This document shows positions 47,585 to 57,342 of a stretch of DNA of 64,000 nucleotides, piece by piece; position 1 is the stretch's first letter, and every line of letters starts with the position of its first letter. This DNA is from Sediminibacterium sp. C3 (lineage in GTDB: Bacteria > Bacteroidota > Bacteroidia > Chitinophagales > Chitinophagaceae), in contig NZ_KI669560.1 of NCBI RefSeq assembly GCF_000508085.1, positions 1,707,248-1,771,247 of the forward strand. The letters run 5' to 3'. The notes beneath the pieces were generated by a model. It was not told the origin of the DNA and ran no database searches. It saw only the letters and a program-made list of their open reading frames with translations. The position numbers were made by a program, and so were the translations under genes.

Positions 47585-49213
47585 TTATACCTGAAATACG
47601 CCGGTCTTAAATGATTCAAGGCTTGGATTATGATTGGCTGCATGAATTCCTTCTGCAATAACTTGTCTGGTTTTTACAGGATCAATAATTTCGTCTACCC
47701 AGATTCTTGCTGCTGCATAATAGGGCGATGTCTGTTGGTTGTAACGGTCTTTTATGGTATCCAGTAGTTTTTTCTCTTCTTCAGGAGTAGGAACGGTTCC
47801 TTTTGCTTTCATGGTCGCTACCTGAATTTGCGCCAGTGTTTTTGCTGCCTGGTCTCCGCCCATGACCGCAATCTTTGCAGAAGGCCATGCATATATAAAT
47901 CTGGGGTCATACGCTTTACCGCACATGGCATAATTACCAGCTCCGTAACTGTTGCCGATGACAATGGTAATTTTGGGAACAACGGAGTTGGCTACTGCAT
48001 TCACCAGTTTTGCTCCATCCTTGATAATGCCACTGTGTTCGCTTCTGCTGCCTACCATAAAACCAGTAACATCCTGTAAGAAAACCAAAGGGATTTTTTT
48101 CTGATTACAGTTCATGATAAAACGAGCCGCTTTATCTGCACTGTCGTTATAAATCACGCCTCCAATTTGCATTTCCCCCTTTTTACTTTTACACACGAGG
48201 CGTTGATTGGCCACAATTCCAACGGCCCATCCATCAATACGAGCATAGCCGCACAAAATGGTTTTGCCATAGTCCTGTTTAAATTGATTGAACTCACTGT
48301 TGTCTACAATGCGTTCGATAATTTCAAGCATGTCGTAGGGTTTCAGATTGCCTTCCGGAATTAAGCTGTATAATTCATTGGGGTCTTTTTTGGGAGGTGC
48401 CGGCGTAATTCTATCAAAGCCTGCTTTTTCCGTTTTACCTATTTTGCTCATGATTTTTTTAATCTGATCAAGACATTCCTGTTCAGTTGCAAATTTGTAA
48501 TCGGCAATACCACTGATTTCAGTATGGGTAACGGCTCCCCCTAAAGTTTCATTGTCAATATCTTCTCCAATGGCAGCTTTTACTAAATAAGAACCAGCAA
48601 GGAAAATACTACCATTGCCCTCAACCATTAGGGTCTCATCACTCATGATGGGCAAATAGGCACCTCCGGCAACACAGGCACCCATTACAGCAGCAATTTG
48701 TGTAATGCCCATAGCACTCATTCTGGCATTGTTCCTGAAAACCCTACCGAAATGTTCCTTGTCAGGAAAAATTTCATCCTGCATGGGCAGGTAAACACCT
48801 GCACTGTCTACCAGATATATAATGGGAAGTTTATTTTCCATAGCAATTTCCTGCATACGGAGATTCTTCTTTCCTGTAATCGGGAACCAGGCACCTGCTT
48901 TTACCGTTTGATCATTGGCTACTATTACACATTGTCTGCCACTAATGTATCCAATACCAGCAACGGTTCCACCAGCCGGACAACCTCCTTCCTCTTTGTA
49001 CATATCGTATCCTGCAAAAGCGCCTATTTCAATAAAGGGTTGGTTCTTATCACAGAGATATTCAATTCTTTCTCTTGCAGTGAGTTTATTTCTTTCTCTT
49101 TGTTTTTCTATTGCTTTTTTACCACCTCCCAAAGCAATTTTTTCCATCCGCTGTTTCATTTCGCTCAGCATCAGTTTCATCCAGTCTTCATTGCGGTTTT
49201 GTGTTAAATTCAT
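47585..49213 (-). CDS. Acyl-CoA carboxylase carboxyltransferase beta subunit (methylcrotonyl-CoA type)
   Basis: The 542-residue biotin-dependent carboxyltransferase has the N half GGCPAGGTVAGIGYISGRQC and VDSAGVYLPMQDEIFPDKEHFG, a GACVAGGAYLPIMSDE acyl-CoA site, and the C half VFLQDVTGFMVGSRSEHSGI and GNSYGAGNYAMCGKAYDPRF. The NQDE/PDKEHFGR-like block favours a methylcrotonyl-CoA carboxylase subunit (leucine catabolism) over a propionyl-CoA one. The biotin-carrying alpha subunit is not in the window. Confidence 0.9.
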   Translation of the reverse strand: MNLTQNRNEDWMKLMLSEMKQRMEKIALGGGKKAIEKQRERNKLTARERIEYLCDKNQPFIEIGAFAGYDMYKEEGGCPAGGTVAGIGYISGRQCVIVANDQTVKAGAWFPITGKKNLRMQEIAMENKLPIIYLVDSAGVYLPMQDEIFPDKEHFGRVFRNNARMSAMGITQIAAVMGACVAGGAYLPIMSDETLMVEGNGSIFLAGSYLVKAAIGEDIDNETLGGAVTHTEISGIADYKFATEQECLDQIKKIMSKIGKTEKAGFDRITPAPPKKDPNELYSLIPEGNLKPYDMLEIIERIVDNSEFNQFKQDYGKTILCGYARIDGWAVGIVANQRLVCKSKKGEMQIGGVIYNDSADKAARFIMNCNQKKIPLVFLQDVTGFMVGSRSEHSGIIKDGAKLVNAVANSVVPKITIVIGNSYGAGNYAMCGKAYDPRFIYAWPSAKIAVMGGDQAAKTLAQIQVATMKAKGTVPTPEEEKKLLDTIKDRYNQQTSPYYAAARIWVDEIIDPVKTRQVIAEGIHAANHNPSLESFKTGVFQV

Positions 49214-49234
49214 ATGCGAACAATTGTTAGTTTA

Positions 49235-49242
49235 CAAATATA
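49235..49242 (-). promoter_or_regulatory. Candidate -7 box for the carboxylase gene
   Basis: TATATTTG on the minus strand, 21 nt before the ATG, fully matches TAnnTTTG. No TTG is seen at the expected distance upstream. Confidence 0.4.
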
Positions 49243-49267
49243 AGAGTGATTTAATTATATTTAAGAT

Positions 49268-50872
49268 ATGACTTACGACTTTATCATTATTGGCGCGGGA
49301 TCTGCCGGTGCAGTATTGGCGAACAGGCTTTCTGAGAATCCCGAAAACAAAGTGCTTTTGATTGAAGCAGGTTCTCCTGACACCAAAAAAGAAATTCATA
49401 TTCCAGGTGCCTACGGAGAATTACACCGAACCAATATTGACTGGCAATTCTGGGGAGTACCCCAAAAGACGCTTGGAAATCGTAAGCTATATATTCCAAG
49501 AGGCAAAACATTGGGGGGCAGCAGCTCCACCAATGCCATGGCCTATGTGAGAGGTAACAAAGAAGATTTTAATGAATGGTCTGCGCTGGGAAATAAAGGA
49601 TGGTCCTATGAGGAAGTGCTTCCTTATTTCATCAAGTCGGAGTACAACGAACAAATTGAATCTGAATACCATGGCCAGGGCGGTCCCTTGCATGTTAGTT
49701 ATTCCAAACAACCCAGCGTTTTTGCAGAAGCGTTTGTTGCTGCTTGTAATGAGAATGGAATTCCTTCGAATGGGGATTATAACGGTGCGGTGCAGGAAGG
49801 AGCTCATCTTTTACAGTTCAATATAAAAGACAATAAGCGATTCAGCACGGCCGCTGCTTTTTTAAAACCCATATTGAAACGAAAAAATCTGACCATTAAA
49901 GTCAATACCAGAGTCAATAGAATTTTGATTGAGAACAGTACAGCAGTTGGTGTGGAAGTAAGCTATGGATCGGTAGTAGCAGAGAGAATCAATTGTAATA
50001 ATGAAGTTTTGCTCTCTGCCGGAGCTATTCAATCTCCCCAGATATTGATGTTATCGGGTATCGGCGACCCTTTGGAATTGAAGAAAGTTGGCATAGATGT
50101 GCTTGCTTCTTCGCCTGGCGTTGGAAAAAATTTGCAGGATCATTTCTGGAGTGGGGTAAGTATGGAAACCAATACTCCTTCCGCCAATTCATTATTAAAA
50201 CCCTGGAATAAATCCAAAGCCATTTTGCAGTATCTGTTGCTGAAGTCAGGACCATTGGGGAACAGTCCACTGGAAGCCAATGCCTTCATTCGTTTGCAGG
50301 AGAATCAAAACAGACCGGATATTCAATTTCATTTTGCTCCATTGGGTGTTGCGAGAGATTATTCAACAGATTTGTATGATTTGAAAACCTTTCCATTGGT
50401 AGATCAAGTTTCTGTAATGTCTATTCTATTACATCCTCAGAGTAGGGGCACCGTTCTTTTAAAAACATCCAATCCCAAAGACAGCCCACTAATCGATCAC
50501 AAAGCCTTGGAATCTGAAACAGATCAGCAATTATTAATTAAAGCTTTGCGAAAATCAATGGATATTCTGAGAGCCTCATCTTTGCAAGCCTATGCTAAAG
50601 AGTCAGATTTATTTCCTTCGGCCGATGCGTCTGATAATGAGATGTTAGCACATATTCAACAAACATTGGAAACCCTGTATCACCCGGTAGGCACTTGCAA
50701 AATGGGAGTGGATGAAATGGCCGTAACAGACCCGAGTTTGAAAGTAAAAAAAATCAAAGGGCTTAGGGTAGTGGACGCTTCTGTGATGCCAACCATTGTA
50801 TCCGGTAATACCCATGCTGCTACCGTAATGATTGCCGAAAAAGCAGCAGACCTTATCCTTTCGGGTAATTAA
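49268..50872 (+). CDS. GMC family FAD-dependent oxidoreductase (choline dehydrogenase-like)
   Basis: The 534-residue flavoprotein has the FAD-binding [20 protein letters not shown], the GMC signature [20 protein letters not shown] and the second signature [19 protein letters not shown]. The catalytic C-terminal His pair lies in [10 protein letters not shown] and [19 protein letters not shown]. It oxidises an alcohol; the substrate could be choline or another primary alcohol. No betaine aldehyde dehydrogenase is beside it. It is divergent from the acyl-CoA carboxylase gene. Confidence 0.93.
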   Translation: MTYDFIIIGAGSAGAVLANRLSENPENKVLLIEAGSPDTKKEIHIPGAYGELHRTNIDWQFWGVPQKTLGNRKLYIPRGKTLGGSSSTNAMAYVRGNKEDFNEWSALGNKGWSYEEVLPYFIKSEYNEQIESEYHGQGGPLHVSYSKQPSVFAEAFVAACNENGIPSNGDYNGAVQEGAHLLQFNIKDNKRFSTAAAFLKPILKRKNLTIKVNTRVNRILIENSTAVGVEVSYGSVVAERINCNNEVLLSAGAIQSPQILMLSGIGDPLELKKVGIDVLASSPGVGKNLQDHFWSGVSMETNTPSANSLLKPWNKSKAILQYLLLKSGPLGNSPLEANAFIRLQENQNRPDIQFHFAPLGVARDYSTDLYDLKTFPLVDQVSVMSILLHPQSRGTVLLKTSNPKDSPLIDHKALESETDQQLLIKALRKSMDILRASSLQAYAKESDLFPSADASDNEMLAHIQQTLETLYHPVGTCKMGVDEMAVTDPSLKVKKIKGLRVVDASVMPTIVSGNTHAATVMIAEKAADLILSGN

Positions 50873-50924
50873 AGTGTGAGATATACACATTGTTTGTTAT
50901 TTTAGCAGTCATAAATCCACTCCA

Positions 50925-53693
50925 TTGGCTACTACAAAAAAAACGATTGCTGTAAAGAAGACTGTTACAGATAAAAAAGCTACTGCTGATTTTCTAACAG
51001 TTCAGTTTCAGTTAAAATACCATACTGAATTCGGACAAAATCTATTTATTGTTGGGGATCATCTTTTGTTGGGTAATGGTGATATTGCCAATGCCATCCC
51101 CATGCAATATTTAAATGAACAAGCATGGACGGCTACTGTTCAATTGTCAACTACTGCACTTAATCAAAAGATAAGCTACAATTATGTTTTGGTTAACGGA
51201 GATGGATCTGTAGTAGTAGACTGGGGATCGGACAGATTGCTGGATTTTCAAAAACTATCAGCACTTAAAGTTCATATTCTGGATACCTGGAACCATGCAG
51301 GCTATTTTGAAAATGCCTTTTATACAGAACCTTTTCAGCAAGTTTTATTAAAACAAAATGAAACGGTAGCAAAGGTTAGGTCTTTGAAATCAGCAACTCA
51401 TATATTCAGGGCAAAATATCCCTTACTAAATAAGGATGAAATAGTCTGCCTGACTGGCTCTTTTAAATCGGCCAATAACTGGGATACTGAAGGGGTGCTT
51501 TGTATGGGCAAGGAAGCTGACAACCCTTATTTCGAAATACAATTAAATTTATCTAAAGAGCAATTCCCAATTGCTTATAAGTATGGAGTTTATAATGTTA
51601 AAACAAAAAAACTGATTCAGTTTGAATCGGGGGATAACAGAATATTACAGGCAGCTCCTGAAACTAAACAGGTAACAATGGTACAGGATGGATTCCTGTA
51701 TCTCCCCAATCATACTTGGAAAGGAGCTGGTGTTTCCATCCCGGTTTTCAGTATCAGAACCCATGACAGTTTTGGGGTAGGAGAATTTTCTGATCTGAAA
51801 AAAATGATTGATTGGGCTGAAACGGTGGGATTAAAAATGATACAATTATTGCCTGTCAATGATACTACTGCAACGCACACCAATAAAGATTCTTATCCCT
51901 ATGCAGCCATTTCTGCTTTTGCACTGCATCCACTTTACTTAAATCTGAAGTCGATAGCAGGTAAAAAGTTTGCAGCCGCACTAAAAAAGCTGGAATCAAC
52001 CAGAAATGAATTGAATCAGTTGCCAACCGTAGCTTATGCAGATGTACTGAAATATAAAATTGATTTTGCAAAAAAAGTATATGATGCAGTGAGAGAAGAA
52101 GTGCTTGCACAGGAAGATTTCAAAAACTTTTTTAATGAGAACAAGGACTGGTTAACTCCCTATGCTGTATTTTGCTATCTGCGGGATAAGCATGGCAGCG
52201 TAGATTTTGCCACCTGGCCTTCACATTCACAGTATAATGAGAATCAGGTTGCGAAGCTTTTAAAGGAGGGATCTAAATCGCATAAAGAAATTGCTTTTCA
52301 TTATTTTCTGCAGTATCAGTTACATCTGCAATTAAAGGAAGCCACTTCCTATGCGCATAAGAAAGGAATTATTATTAAAGGAGATATAGCTATTGGGGTA
52401 TATCGTTATGGGGCTGATACCTGGCAACATCCTCATTTATTTCATATGGATTTTCAGGCAGGTGCACCTCCTGATGATTTTGCCGTAAAGGGTCAGAACT
52501 GGGGTTTCCCCACTTATAATTGGCAAATCATGCAGGATAGCGGGTTTGCCTGGTGGAAACAGCGTTTTGCGCAAATGGGGCGCTATTTTGATGCTTTCAG
52601 AATTGATCATATACTCGGGTTTTTCAGAATCTGGAGTATACCTATGCATGCAGTGGAAGGGATTATGGGACATTTTGTGCCTGCCATTCCGCTGACCCTT
52701 CGGTCTTTTGCAGAAAAGGGAATCTGGTTTGATTATGATCGATACACAAAACCCTTCATTTCTGATTCTGTTTTATGGGAGATATTCGGCTATGACAATG
52801 AATTGGTGAAGAGCCTTTTTCTTACGGATAATAAAAACGGACTCTATCAGCTAAAAGAAGCTTTTGATACACAAAGAAAAATTGAGGCCCATTTTGCTAC
52901 TCTGGAAAATGATGCACAACATCAGAAAATTAAACAAGGCCTTTATAGCTTAATCAGCAATATCATTTTATTTGATGCGAATGGTGATGGTCAAGAATTT
53001 CACTTTAGATTTGGAATTGAAAATACGTCCTCGTTTAAGGCATTGGAGTTTGGCACTCAGCAGCAGCTGAAGGAATTATATGTGCAGTACTTCTATAAAA
53101 TGCAGGATGATTTCTGGAAAAAAGAAGCCTATAAAAAATTACCTTCCTTAAAGCGGGTCACAAATATGTTAATTTGTGGGGAAGATCTGGGAATGGTTCC
53201 TGGTTGTGTTCCGGAAGTAATGCAGCAATTGGGTTTGTTGAGTCTGGAAATACAAAGAATGCCTAAGAATCCAGAACGTGCATTCTTTCATCCCAATGAT
53301 GCTCCTTACTTAAGTGTTGTAACCCCCTCCACGCACGATATGAGTACCATCAGAGGCTGGTGGGAAGAAGACCGAAAAACGATTCAACAATTTTATAACC
53401 AGGAATTAGGACAATGGGGAGATGCACCTGCCTATTGTGAAGCTTGGATCAATAAAGCAGTTGTATTGCAGCATTTATTTTCTCCAGCCATGTGGGCTGT
53501 TTTTCAGTTACAGGATTTAATGGGAATGCATGAGCAGATCAGAAGGGAAAATCCATTGGATGAACAAATTAATGTTCCGGCAGATCCCAATCATTTCTGG
53601 CGCTACCGGATGCATTTGCCATTTGAAACTTTGCAGGAGACCCAAGCGTTTAATGAAGAATTGAAGTCTTATATTCAACAATCAGGAAGATAA
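50925..53693 (+). CDS. malQ: 4-alpha-glucanotransferase with N-terminal starch-binding domains
   Basis: The 922-residue GH77 enzyme transfers alpha-1,4-glucan segments. Residues 20-130 and about 165-270 look like two CBM20-type starch-binding domains (FIVGDHLLLGNGDIANAIPM; VCLTGSFKSANNWDTEG). The barrel follows with FSIRTHDSFGVGEFSDL, KMIQLLPVNDTT, FDAFRIDHILGFFRIW and ICGEDLGMVPGCV, as in plant DPE2-like forms. The start is TTG 50925: a stop lies in frame upstream and there is no ATG between. The first 18 residues are Lys/Thr-rich. The dipeptide epimerase gene begins 10 nt downstream. Confidence 0.92.
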   Translation: MATTKKTIAVKKTVTDKKATADFLTVQFQLKYHTEFGQNLFIVGDHLLLGNGDIANAIPMQYLNEQAWTATVQLSTTALNQKISYNYVLVNGDGSVVVDWGSDRLLDFQKLSALKVHILDTWNHAGYFENAFYTEPFQQVLLKQNETVAKVRSLKSATHIFRAKYPLLNKDEIVCLTGSFKSANNWDTEGVLCMGKEADNPYFEIQLNLSKEQFPIAYKYGVYNVKTKKLIQFESGDNRILQAAPETKQVTMVQDGFLYLPNHTWKGAGVSIPVFSIRTHDSFGVGEFSDLKKMIDWAETVGLKMIQLLPVNDTTATHTNKDSYPYAAISAFALHPLYLNLKSIAGKKFAAALKKLESTRNELNQLPTVAYADVLKYKIDFAKKVYDAVREEVLAQEDFKNFFNENKDWLTPYAVFCYLRDKHGSVDFATWPSHSQYNENQVAKLLKEGSKSHKEIAFHYFLQYQLHLQLKEATSYAHKKGIIIKGDIAIGVYRYGADTWQHPHLFHMDFQAGAPPDDFAVKGQNWGFPTYNWQIMQDSGFAWWKQRFAQMGRYFDAFRIDHILGFFRIWSIPMHAVEGIMGHFVPAIPLTLRSFAEKGIWFDYDRYTKPFISDSVLWEIFGYDNELVKSLFLTDNKNGLYQLKEAFDTQRKIEAHFATLENDAQHQKIKQGLYSLISNIILFDANGDGQEFHFRFGIENTSSFKALEFGTQQQLKELYVQYFYKMQDDFWKKEAYKKLPSLKRVTNMLICGEDLGMVPGCVPEVMQQLGLLSLEIQRMPKNPERAFFHPNDAPYLSVVTPSTHDMSTIRGWWEEDRKTIQQFYNQELGQWGDAPAYCEAWINKAVVLQHLFSPAMWAVFQLQDLMGMHEQIRRENPLDEQINVPADPNHFWRYRMHLPFETLQETQAFNEELKSYIQQSGR

Positions 53694-53703
53694 TCGGAAA
53701 ACA

Positions 53704-54717
53704 GTGGAGTTAAGATATACCAAAACCAGTTTGCCATTCGCTCATCCCTTTACAATTTCGAATGGTAGAACCAAAACGCATCAGGAAGCCTTGTTGGTTG
53801 CATTAAAACTGGGCCCTTTTACCGGATATGGGGAAGCTCCTGCAATTGCTTACTATGATATTACAGTAGATAAAATGATAGCCGATCTTGAGGCTAAGCA
53901 TAAAATGGCAGAGAAATTTGCCATGACCGATCCGGAAAGGTATTGGCATTATCTGCATCACCTTTTTCCACAAAATCCATTTTTGGTAGCCGCTTTGGAT
54001 ATTGCCGGTTGGGACTTATTTGGTCAGATGAAAGGCAAGCCCCTTTATGAATTATGGGATACCAGCTGGTCGGATGAATTGCCCGTATGTGATTTTACAA
54101 TCGGTATAGATGCCCCTGATAAAATGGTTGAGAAAATGCTGGCGAAACCCTGGCCAATTTATAAAATTAAGCTGGGTACGCCTGATGATATTGGTATTAT
54201 TAAAGCGCTTAGAGAAAAAACAGAAGCTGTTTTCAGGGTAGATGCCAATGCTGGCTGGACTACAGAACAGGCAGTTGCACTTATACCTCAACTAGCCGAA
54301 TTAGGGGTAGAGTTGGTGGAACAGCCTTTGGCAAAAGACAACTGGGAGGGTATGAAGCAACTGTTTACAATATCATCCCTTCCTTTGATTGCAGACGAAT
54401 CCTGTGTGAGTGAAAAAGATGTAGCCAGGTGTGCAGGTTATTTTCATGGAATCAATATTAAATTAACAAAGTGCAGTGGTATAACACCTGCCAAAAGAAT
54501 GATTAAGGAAGCCAGATCTTTAGGATTGAAAGTTATGATGGGGAGCATGAATGAGTCGGTTATTGGTTCAGCTGCCATTGCCCATTTTCTGCCACAGCTG
54601 GATTATGTGGATATGGATGGCCCGTTGTTGCTGACTGAGTCCAATGCGAAAGGAGTCGAATACAATAATGGAAGAGTAGCGCTTACAGGTAAACCTGGTT
54701 TAGGTATTTTCTTTTAA
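53704..54717 (+). CDS. Dipeptide epimerase (enolase superfamily)
   Basis: The 337-residue muconate-cycloisomerase-group enzyme has the catalytic Lys of IYKIKLGTP, metal ligands in FRVDANAGW, ELVEQPL and IADESCV, and the second Lys in NIKLTKCSG. This is the L-Ala-D/L-Glu epimerase pattern used in murein peptide recycling, which fits the NlpC/P60 and L,D-transpeptidase genes elsewhere. The start is GTG 53704. Its 3' end overlaps the convergent Nudix gene by 18 nt. Confidence 0.9.
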   Translation: MELRYTKTSLPFAHPFTISNGRTKTHQEALLVALKLGPFTGYGEAPAIAYYDITVDKMIADLEAKHKMAEKFAMTDPERYWHYLHHLFPQNPFLVAALDIAGWDLFGQMKGKPLYELWDTSWSDELPVCDFTIGIDAPDKMVEKMLAKPWPIYKIKLGTPDDIGIIKALREKTEAVFRVDANAGWTTEQAVALIPQLAELGVELVEQPLAKDNWEGMKQLFTISSLPLIADESCVSEKDVARCAGYFHGINIKLTKCSGITPAKRMIKEARSLGLKVMMGSMNESVIGSAAIAHFLPQLDYVDMDGPLLLTESNAKGVEYNNGRVALTGKPGLGIFF

Positions 54718-55158
54718 AAGCTTTACCACTACTTTGTCAATCGGAAGTGTCATGTCTTTTTCAGATAAAGTTTCCAGCGGAATCCATCTGAATACCTCTG
54801 CTTCTCCGTTGGGGTCTTTTATCTGCTCTGGCTGAAAAGAAAACGGAATTTCACTTGTGGGTAGAATTGAGGTATTGGCGGCATGCACGCGATAATAAAT
54901 AGATAAGATTTGATCTTTATTATTGAATGCTGAAATCTGAAAAAAATCAGTGGTATAAAAGTGCTCCCCAATGCTTACTTCTAGTCCGGTCTCCTCCCTG
55001 AATTCTCGCTTTAAACAGTCTCTGGTTCCTTCACCAAATTCCAATCCACCGCCCGGAAGTTTGGTAATAAAAGCTCCTCTGATAAATTCATCGGTTACCA
55101 GTAATCGCTGGTATTGATCAATTAGAATTCCGTAGACGCGTACATTGAAAAGAGGCAT
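54700..55158 (-). CDS. NUDIX hydrolase
   Basis: The 152-residue enzyme has the Nudix box GGGLEFGEGTRDCLKREFREETGLEV and the preceding beta strands LLVTDEFIRGAFITKLP. The substrate is not predictable; the short form resembles 8-oxo-dGTPase or other nucleotide-cleaning members. It lies 3 nt after corA on the same strand, and its 3' end overlaps the epimerase gene. Confidence 0.9.
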   Translation of the reverse strand: MPLFNVRVYGILIDQYQRLLVTDEFIRGAFITKLPGGGLEFGEGTRDCLKREFREETGLEVSIGEHFYTTDFFQISAFNNKDQILSIYYRVHAANTSILPTSEIPFSFQPEQIKDPNGEAEVFRWIPLETLSEKDMTLPIDKVVVKLLKENT

Positions 55159-55161
55159 AGC

Positions 55162-56100
55162 TTAGAACCATTTTTTCTTATAAAAATATCCTCCGATAAT
55201 GATAGAAACGCAAAGAGAAATAATTACAGGGATATAGAAAGCATGATTGGAATGTTGGTAAGGAATATCTACGTTCATGCCATAAATGCTGGTTACCAAA
55301 ATGGGTAATGATAGAATAATGGTAATGGATGTTAATCGCTTCATAACATTATTCAGGTTATTACTGATGATACTGGCAAATGCATCCATGGTGCTGCTCA
55401 GGATATTGGTATAAATATTCGCCATTTCCAACGCCTGACTGGTATCTACAATTAAATCTTGCAGGAATTCTCTTTCGTCTTCATTTAGTCCGAGAAAATT
55501 GGTTCTTTCCAGTTTCATCATCAGCATTTCATTACTCCTCAATGCTGTAACAAAATAAACCAGGCTTTTCTGTACACGCATTAATTTCAACAAGTCTACG
55601 TTACTATTACTGTCATATAAACTTTGCTCGTACTGATTTCTGCTATGGTTGATTTCTTTCAGGTAATCCAGAAAAGTTTGTACCACTTTCTCGAACACTT
55701 TTAATACCATCATATTTCTCTTGTCAGGGTGTCTTTTCTGAAAAGTGTTCAGGAATTTTTTAATGGCACCATTGTCGAAAGAGTTTACTGTGATAATTTG
55801 ATTGTGGGTTAGAATGATACAGATAGGTATCGTAATATAAAATGCGTCCGAATCATTAAACGAGTTGTTTTCTGTTGGGGTCTTGATGATAATGATTTTT
55901 ACATTGTCCTCCATTTCATAACGGGGGCGTTCATCAATGTCCAGGGAGTCTCTTAAAAATTCAATGGGAATTTCCAGCTCTTCACTTAATTCTACAAATT
56001 CTTCTTCTTTAAAAGGAGGAACTAAATTTACCCAGACACCCTGATCTGCTTTCTGTATCTCAATGGTCTGTCCGTCTATATTTTTAAAATACTGGATCAT
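55162..56100 (-). CDS. corA: CorA family magnesium/cobalt transporter
   Basis: This 312-residue protein has a large N-terminal cytosolic domain, a long helix (about 190-250) and two C-terminal helices. The selectivity motif YGMN is followed by VDIPYQHSNHAF and the last helix ends in the basic GYFYKKKWF. Each subunit contributes to a pentameric Mg2+ channel. It sits 3 nt downstream of dapF. Confidence 0.94.
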   Translation of the reverse strand: MIQYFKNIDGQTIEIQKADQGVWVNLVPPFKEEEFVELSEELEIPIEFLRDSLDIDERPRYEMEDNVKIIIIKTPTENNSFNDSDAFYITIPICIILTHNQIITVNSFDNGAIKKFLNTFQKRHPDKRNMMVLKVFEKVVQTFLDYLKEINHSRNQYEQSLYDSNSNVDLLKLMRVQKSLVYFVTALRSNEMLMMKLERTNFLGLNEDEREFLQDLIVDTSQALEMANIYTNILSSTMDAFASIISNNLNNVMKRLTSITIILSLPILVTSIYGMNVDIPYQHSNHAFYIPVIISLCVSIIIGGYFYKKKWF

Positions 56101-56103
56101 TTT

Positions 56104-56904
56104 TTACACTTTAGATGTACCGTTTAAATCAATGGTTCCTTTGAATACCAATTCCGCAGGTCCGCATAGCCAAATATTCTGAAAGCTTTCCGTTCCTGTT
56201 CTCTCAAATTCAACGGCAAGATTTCCGCCTTTGGTCTTGATTTGCACGGTTTGTTGGGTAGTGTTATTTTTCATTGACATAATTAAAGCAGCTGCAGTTA
56301 CGCCAGTACCGCAACTGTAGGTTTCATCTTCAACCCCACGTTCGTAGGTTCTGACGTAGATTTTGCCTTCATCTAATTTTTCAACAAAATTTACATTGAT
56401 GCCTTTCTCTTTATATTCATTGCTGTATCTGATGTTTTTGCCTTCTGTAACTACATCCAAATCTTCCAGATTCATTACTTGTTGCACATAATGAGGGGAG
56501 CCTGTATTAACGGTACATGCTGTAGAAAGCTGGCTTATACTGTTTACATCAATCATTTTAAGTTTTACCCAGTCATGCTCTGTTACTATGGCTTCATGTG
56601 GTCCATCTGAAGCAATAAAACAATATTTTTCTTTAATTATACCCGTGTCAAATGCGAATTTAGTCAGACACCTACCTCCATTTCCGCACATGCTACCTTC
56701 GGCGCCATCCGCATTATAGTATTTCATTTCGAAATCATAGCCAGCCTTGCTATTCAACAGCATTAATCCATCTGCTCCTATACCAAATCTTCGATGGCAT
56801 AAAAGCGCAATTTGCTTTTGATTGAGTTTAATAAGATTGTTTCTGTTGTCCAGAATAACAAAATCGTTACCCGTTCCCTGGTATTTATAGAACACTAAAT
56901 GCAT
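56104..56904 (-). CDS. dapF: Diaminopimelate epimerase
   Basis: The 266-residue cofactor-independent racemase converts LL- to meso-diaminopimelate. The two catalytic cysteines are in GSMCGNGGRC and ETYSCGTGVTAAAL. The start YQGTGNDFVILDNR is diagnostic. It supplies both lysine and peptidoglycan synthesis. It is upstream of corA and a Nudix gene with 3-nt gaps, so they form one unit. Confidence 0.96.
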   Translation of the reverse strand: MHLVFYKYQGTGNDFVILDNRNNLIKLNQKQIALLCHRRFGIGADGLMLLNSKAGYDFEMKYYNADGAEGSMCGNGGRCLTKFAFDTGIIKEKYCFIASDGPHEAIVTEHDWVKLKMIDVNSISQLSTACTVNTGSPHYVQQVMNLEDLDVVTEGKNIRYSNEYKEKGINVNFVEKLDEGKIYVRTYERGVEDETYSCGTGVTAAALIMSMKNNTTQQTVQIKTKGGNLAVEFERTGTESFQNIWLCGPAELVFKGTIDLNGTSKV

Positions 56905-56940
56905 GTTGCAATTTAGGTTGAAATAGGGAAGTAACAGCGT

Positions 56941-57303
56941 TTAATTGCGATGGCCTGCCTTTATATTGGATTCACAAATGACCAGTATCTGGTCCATGAA
57001 CTTACTAAGTTCAGCTAAATCAGCTTCTTTAAAATGGCCCAGTCTGATAGACATTTTCATTTGAGTAATTAATTCAGCGTAACTTTTGATGAACTGAGCA
57101 GACTGCCACTTAAGAATTGGTTTAGAAGGGGCTTCTGCAATGGCAGACACACGGTTACAAACAATGATAATGGTTCTTCTGAGCTGTGCAGATAATACAA
57201 AACGTTGCTGAACGGGAAGTGTACAGGTTAGCCGGTATACTTCCTTGGCAGCCAGGATGGAATGCTGATATATGGATAATTCCTGCTTTGTATTTTCAGA
57301 CAT
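56941..57303 (-). CDS. Four-helix bundle protein (S23/Avd-like)
   Basis: This 120-residue, mainly helical protein of the S23 ribosomal intervening-sequence or Avd-like family shows helices in IYQHSILAAKEVYRLT, LSAQLRRTIIIVCNRVSAIAE, FIKSYAELITQMKMSIRLG and ELSKFMDQILVICES. Such genes often sit alone; avd relatives accompany diversity-generating retroelements, but no reverse transcriptase or template repeat is present. It lies between the nucleoside phosphorylase and dapF genes. Function is unknown. Confidence 0.8.
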   Translation of the reverse strand: MSENTKQELSIYQHSILAAKEVYRLTCTLPVQQRFVLSAQLRRTIIIVCNRVSAIAEAPSKPILKWQSAQFIKSYAELITQMKMSIRLGHFKEADLAELSKFMDQILVICESNIKAGHRN

Positions 57304-57342
57304 TAATCAAATTTACTATCTAAAAATGGGCTGAAAAAATAT

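Noticed and set aside
56941..57303. Avd protein of a diversity-generating retroelement
   Set aside because: No reverse transcriptase, template repeat or variable repeat is found around the four-helix bundle gene.
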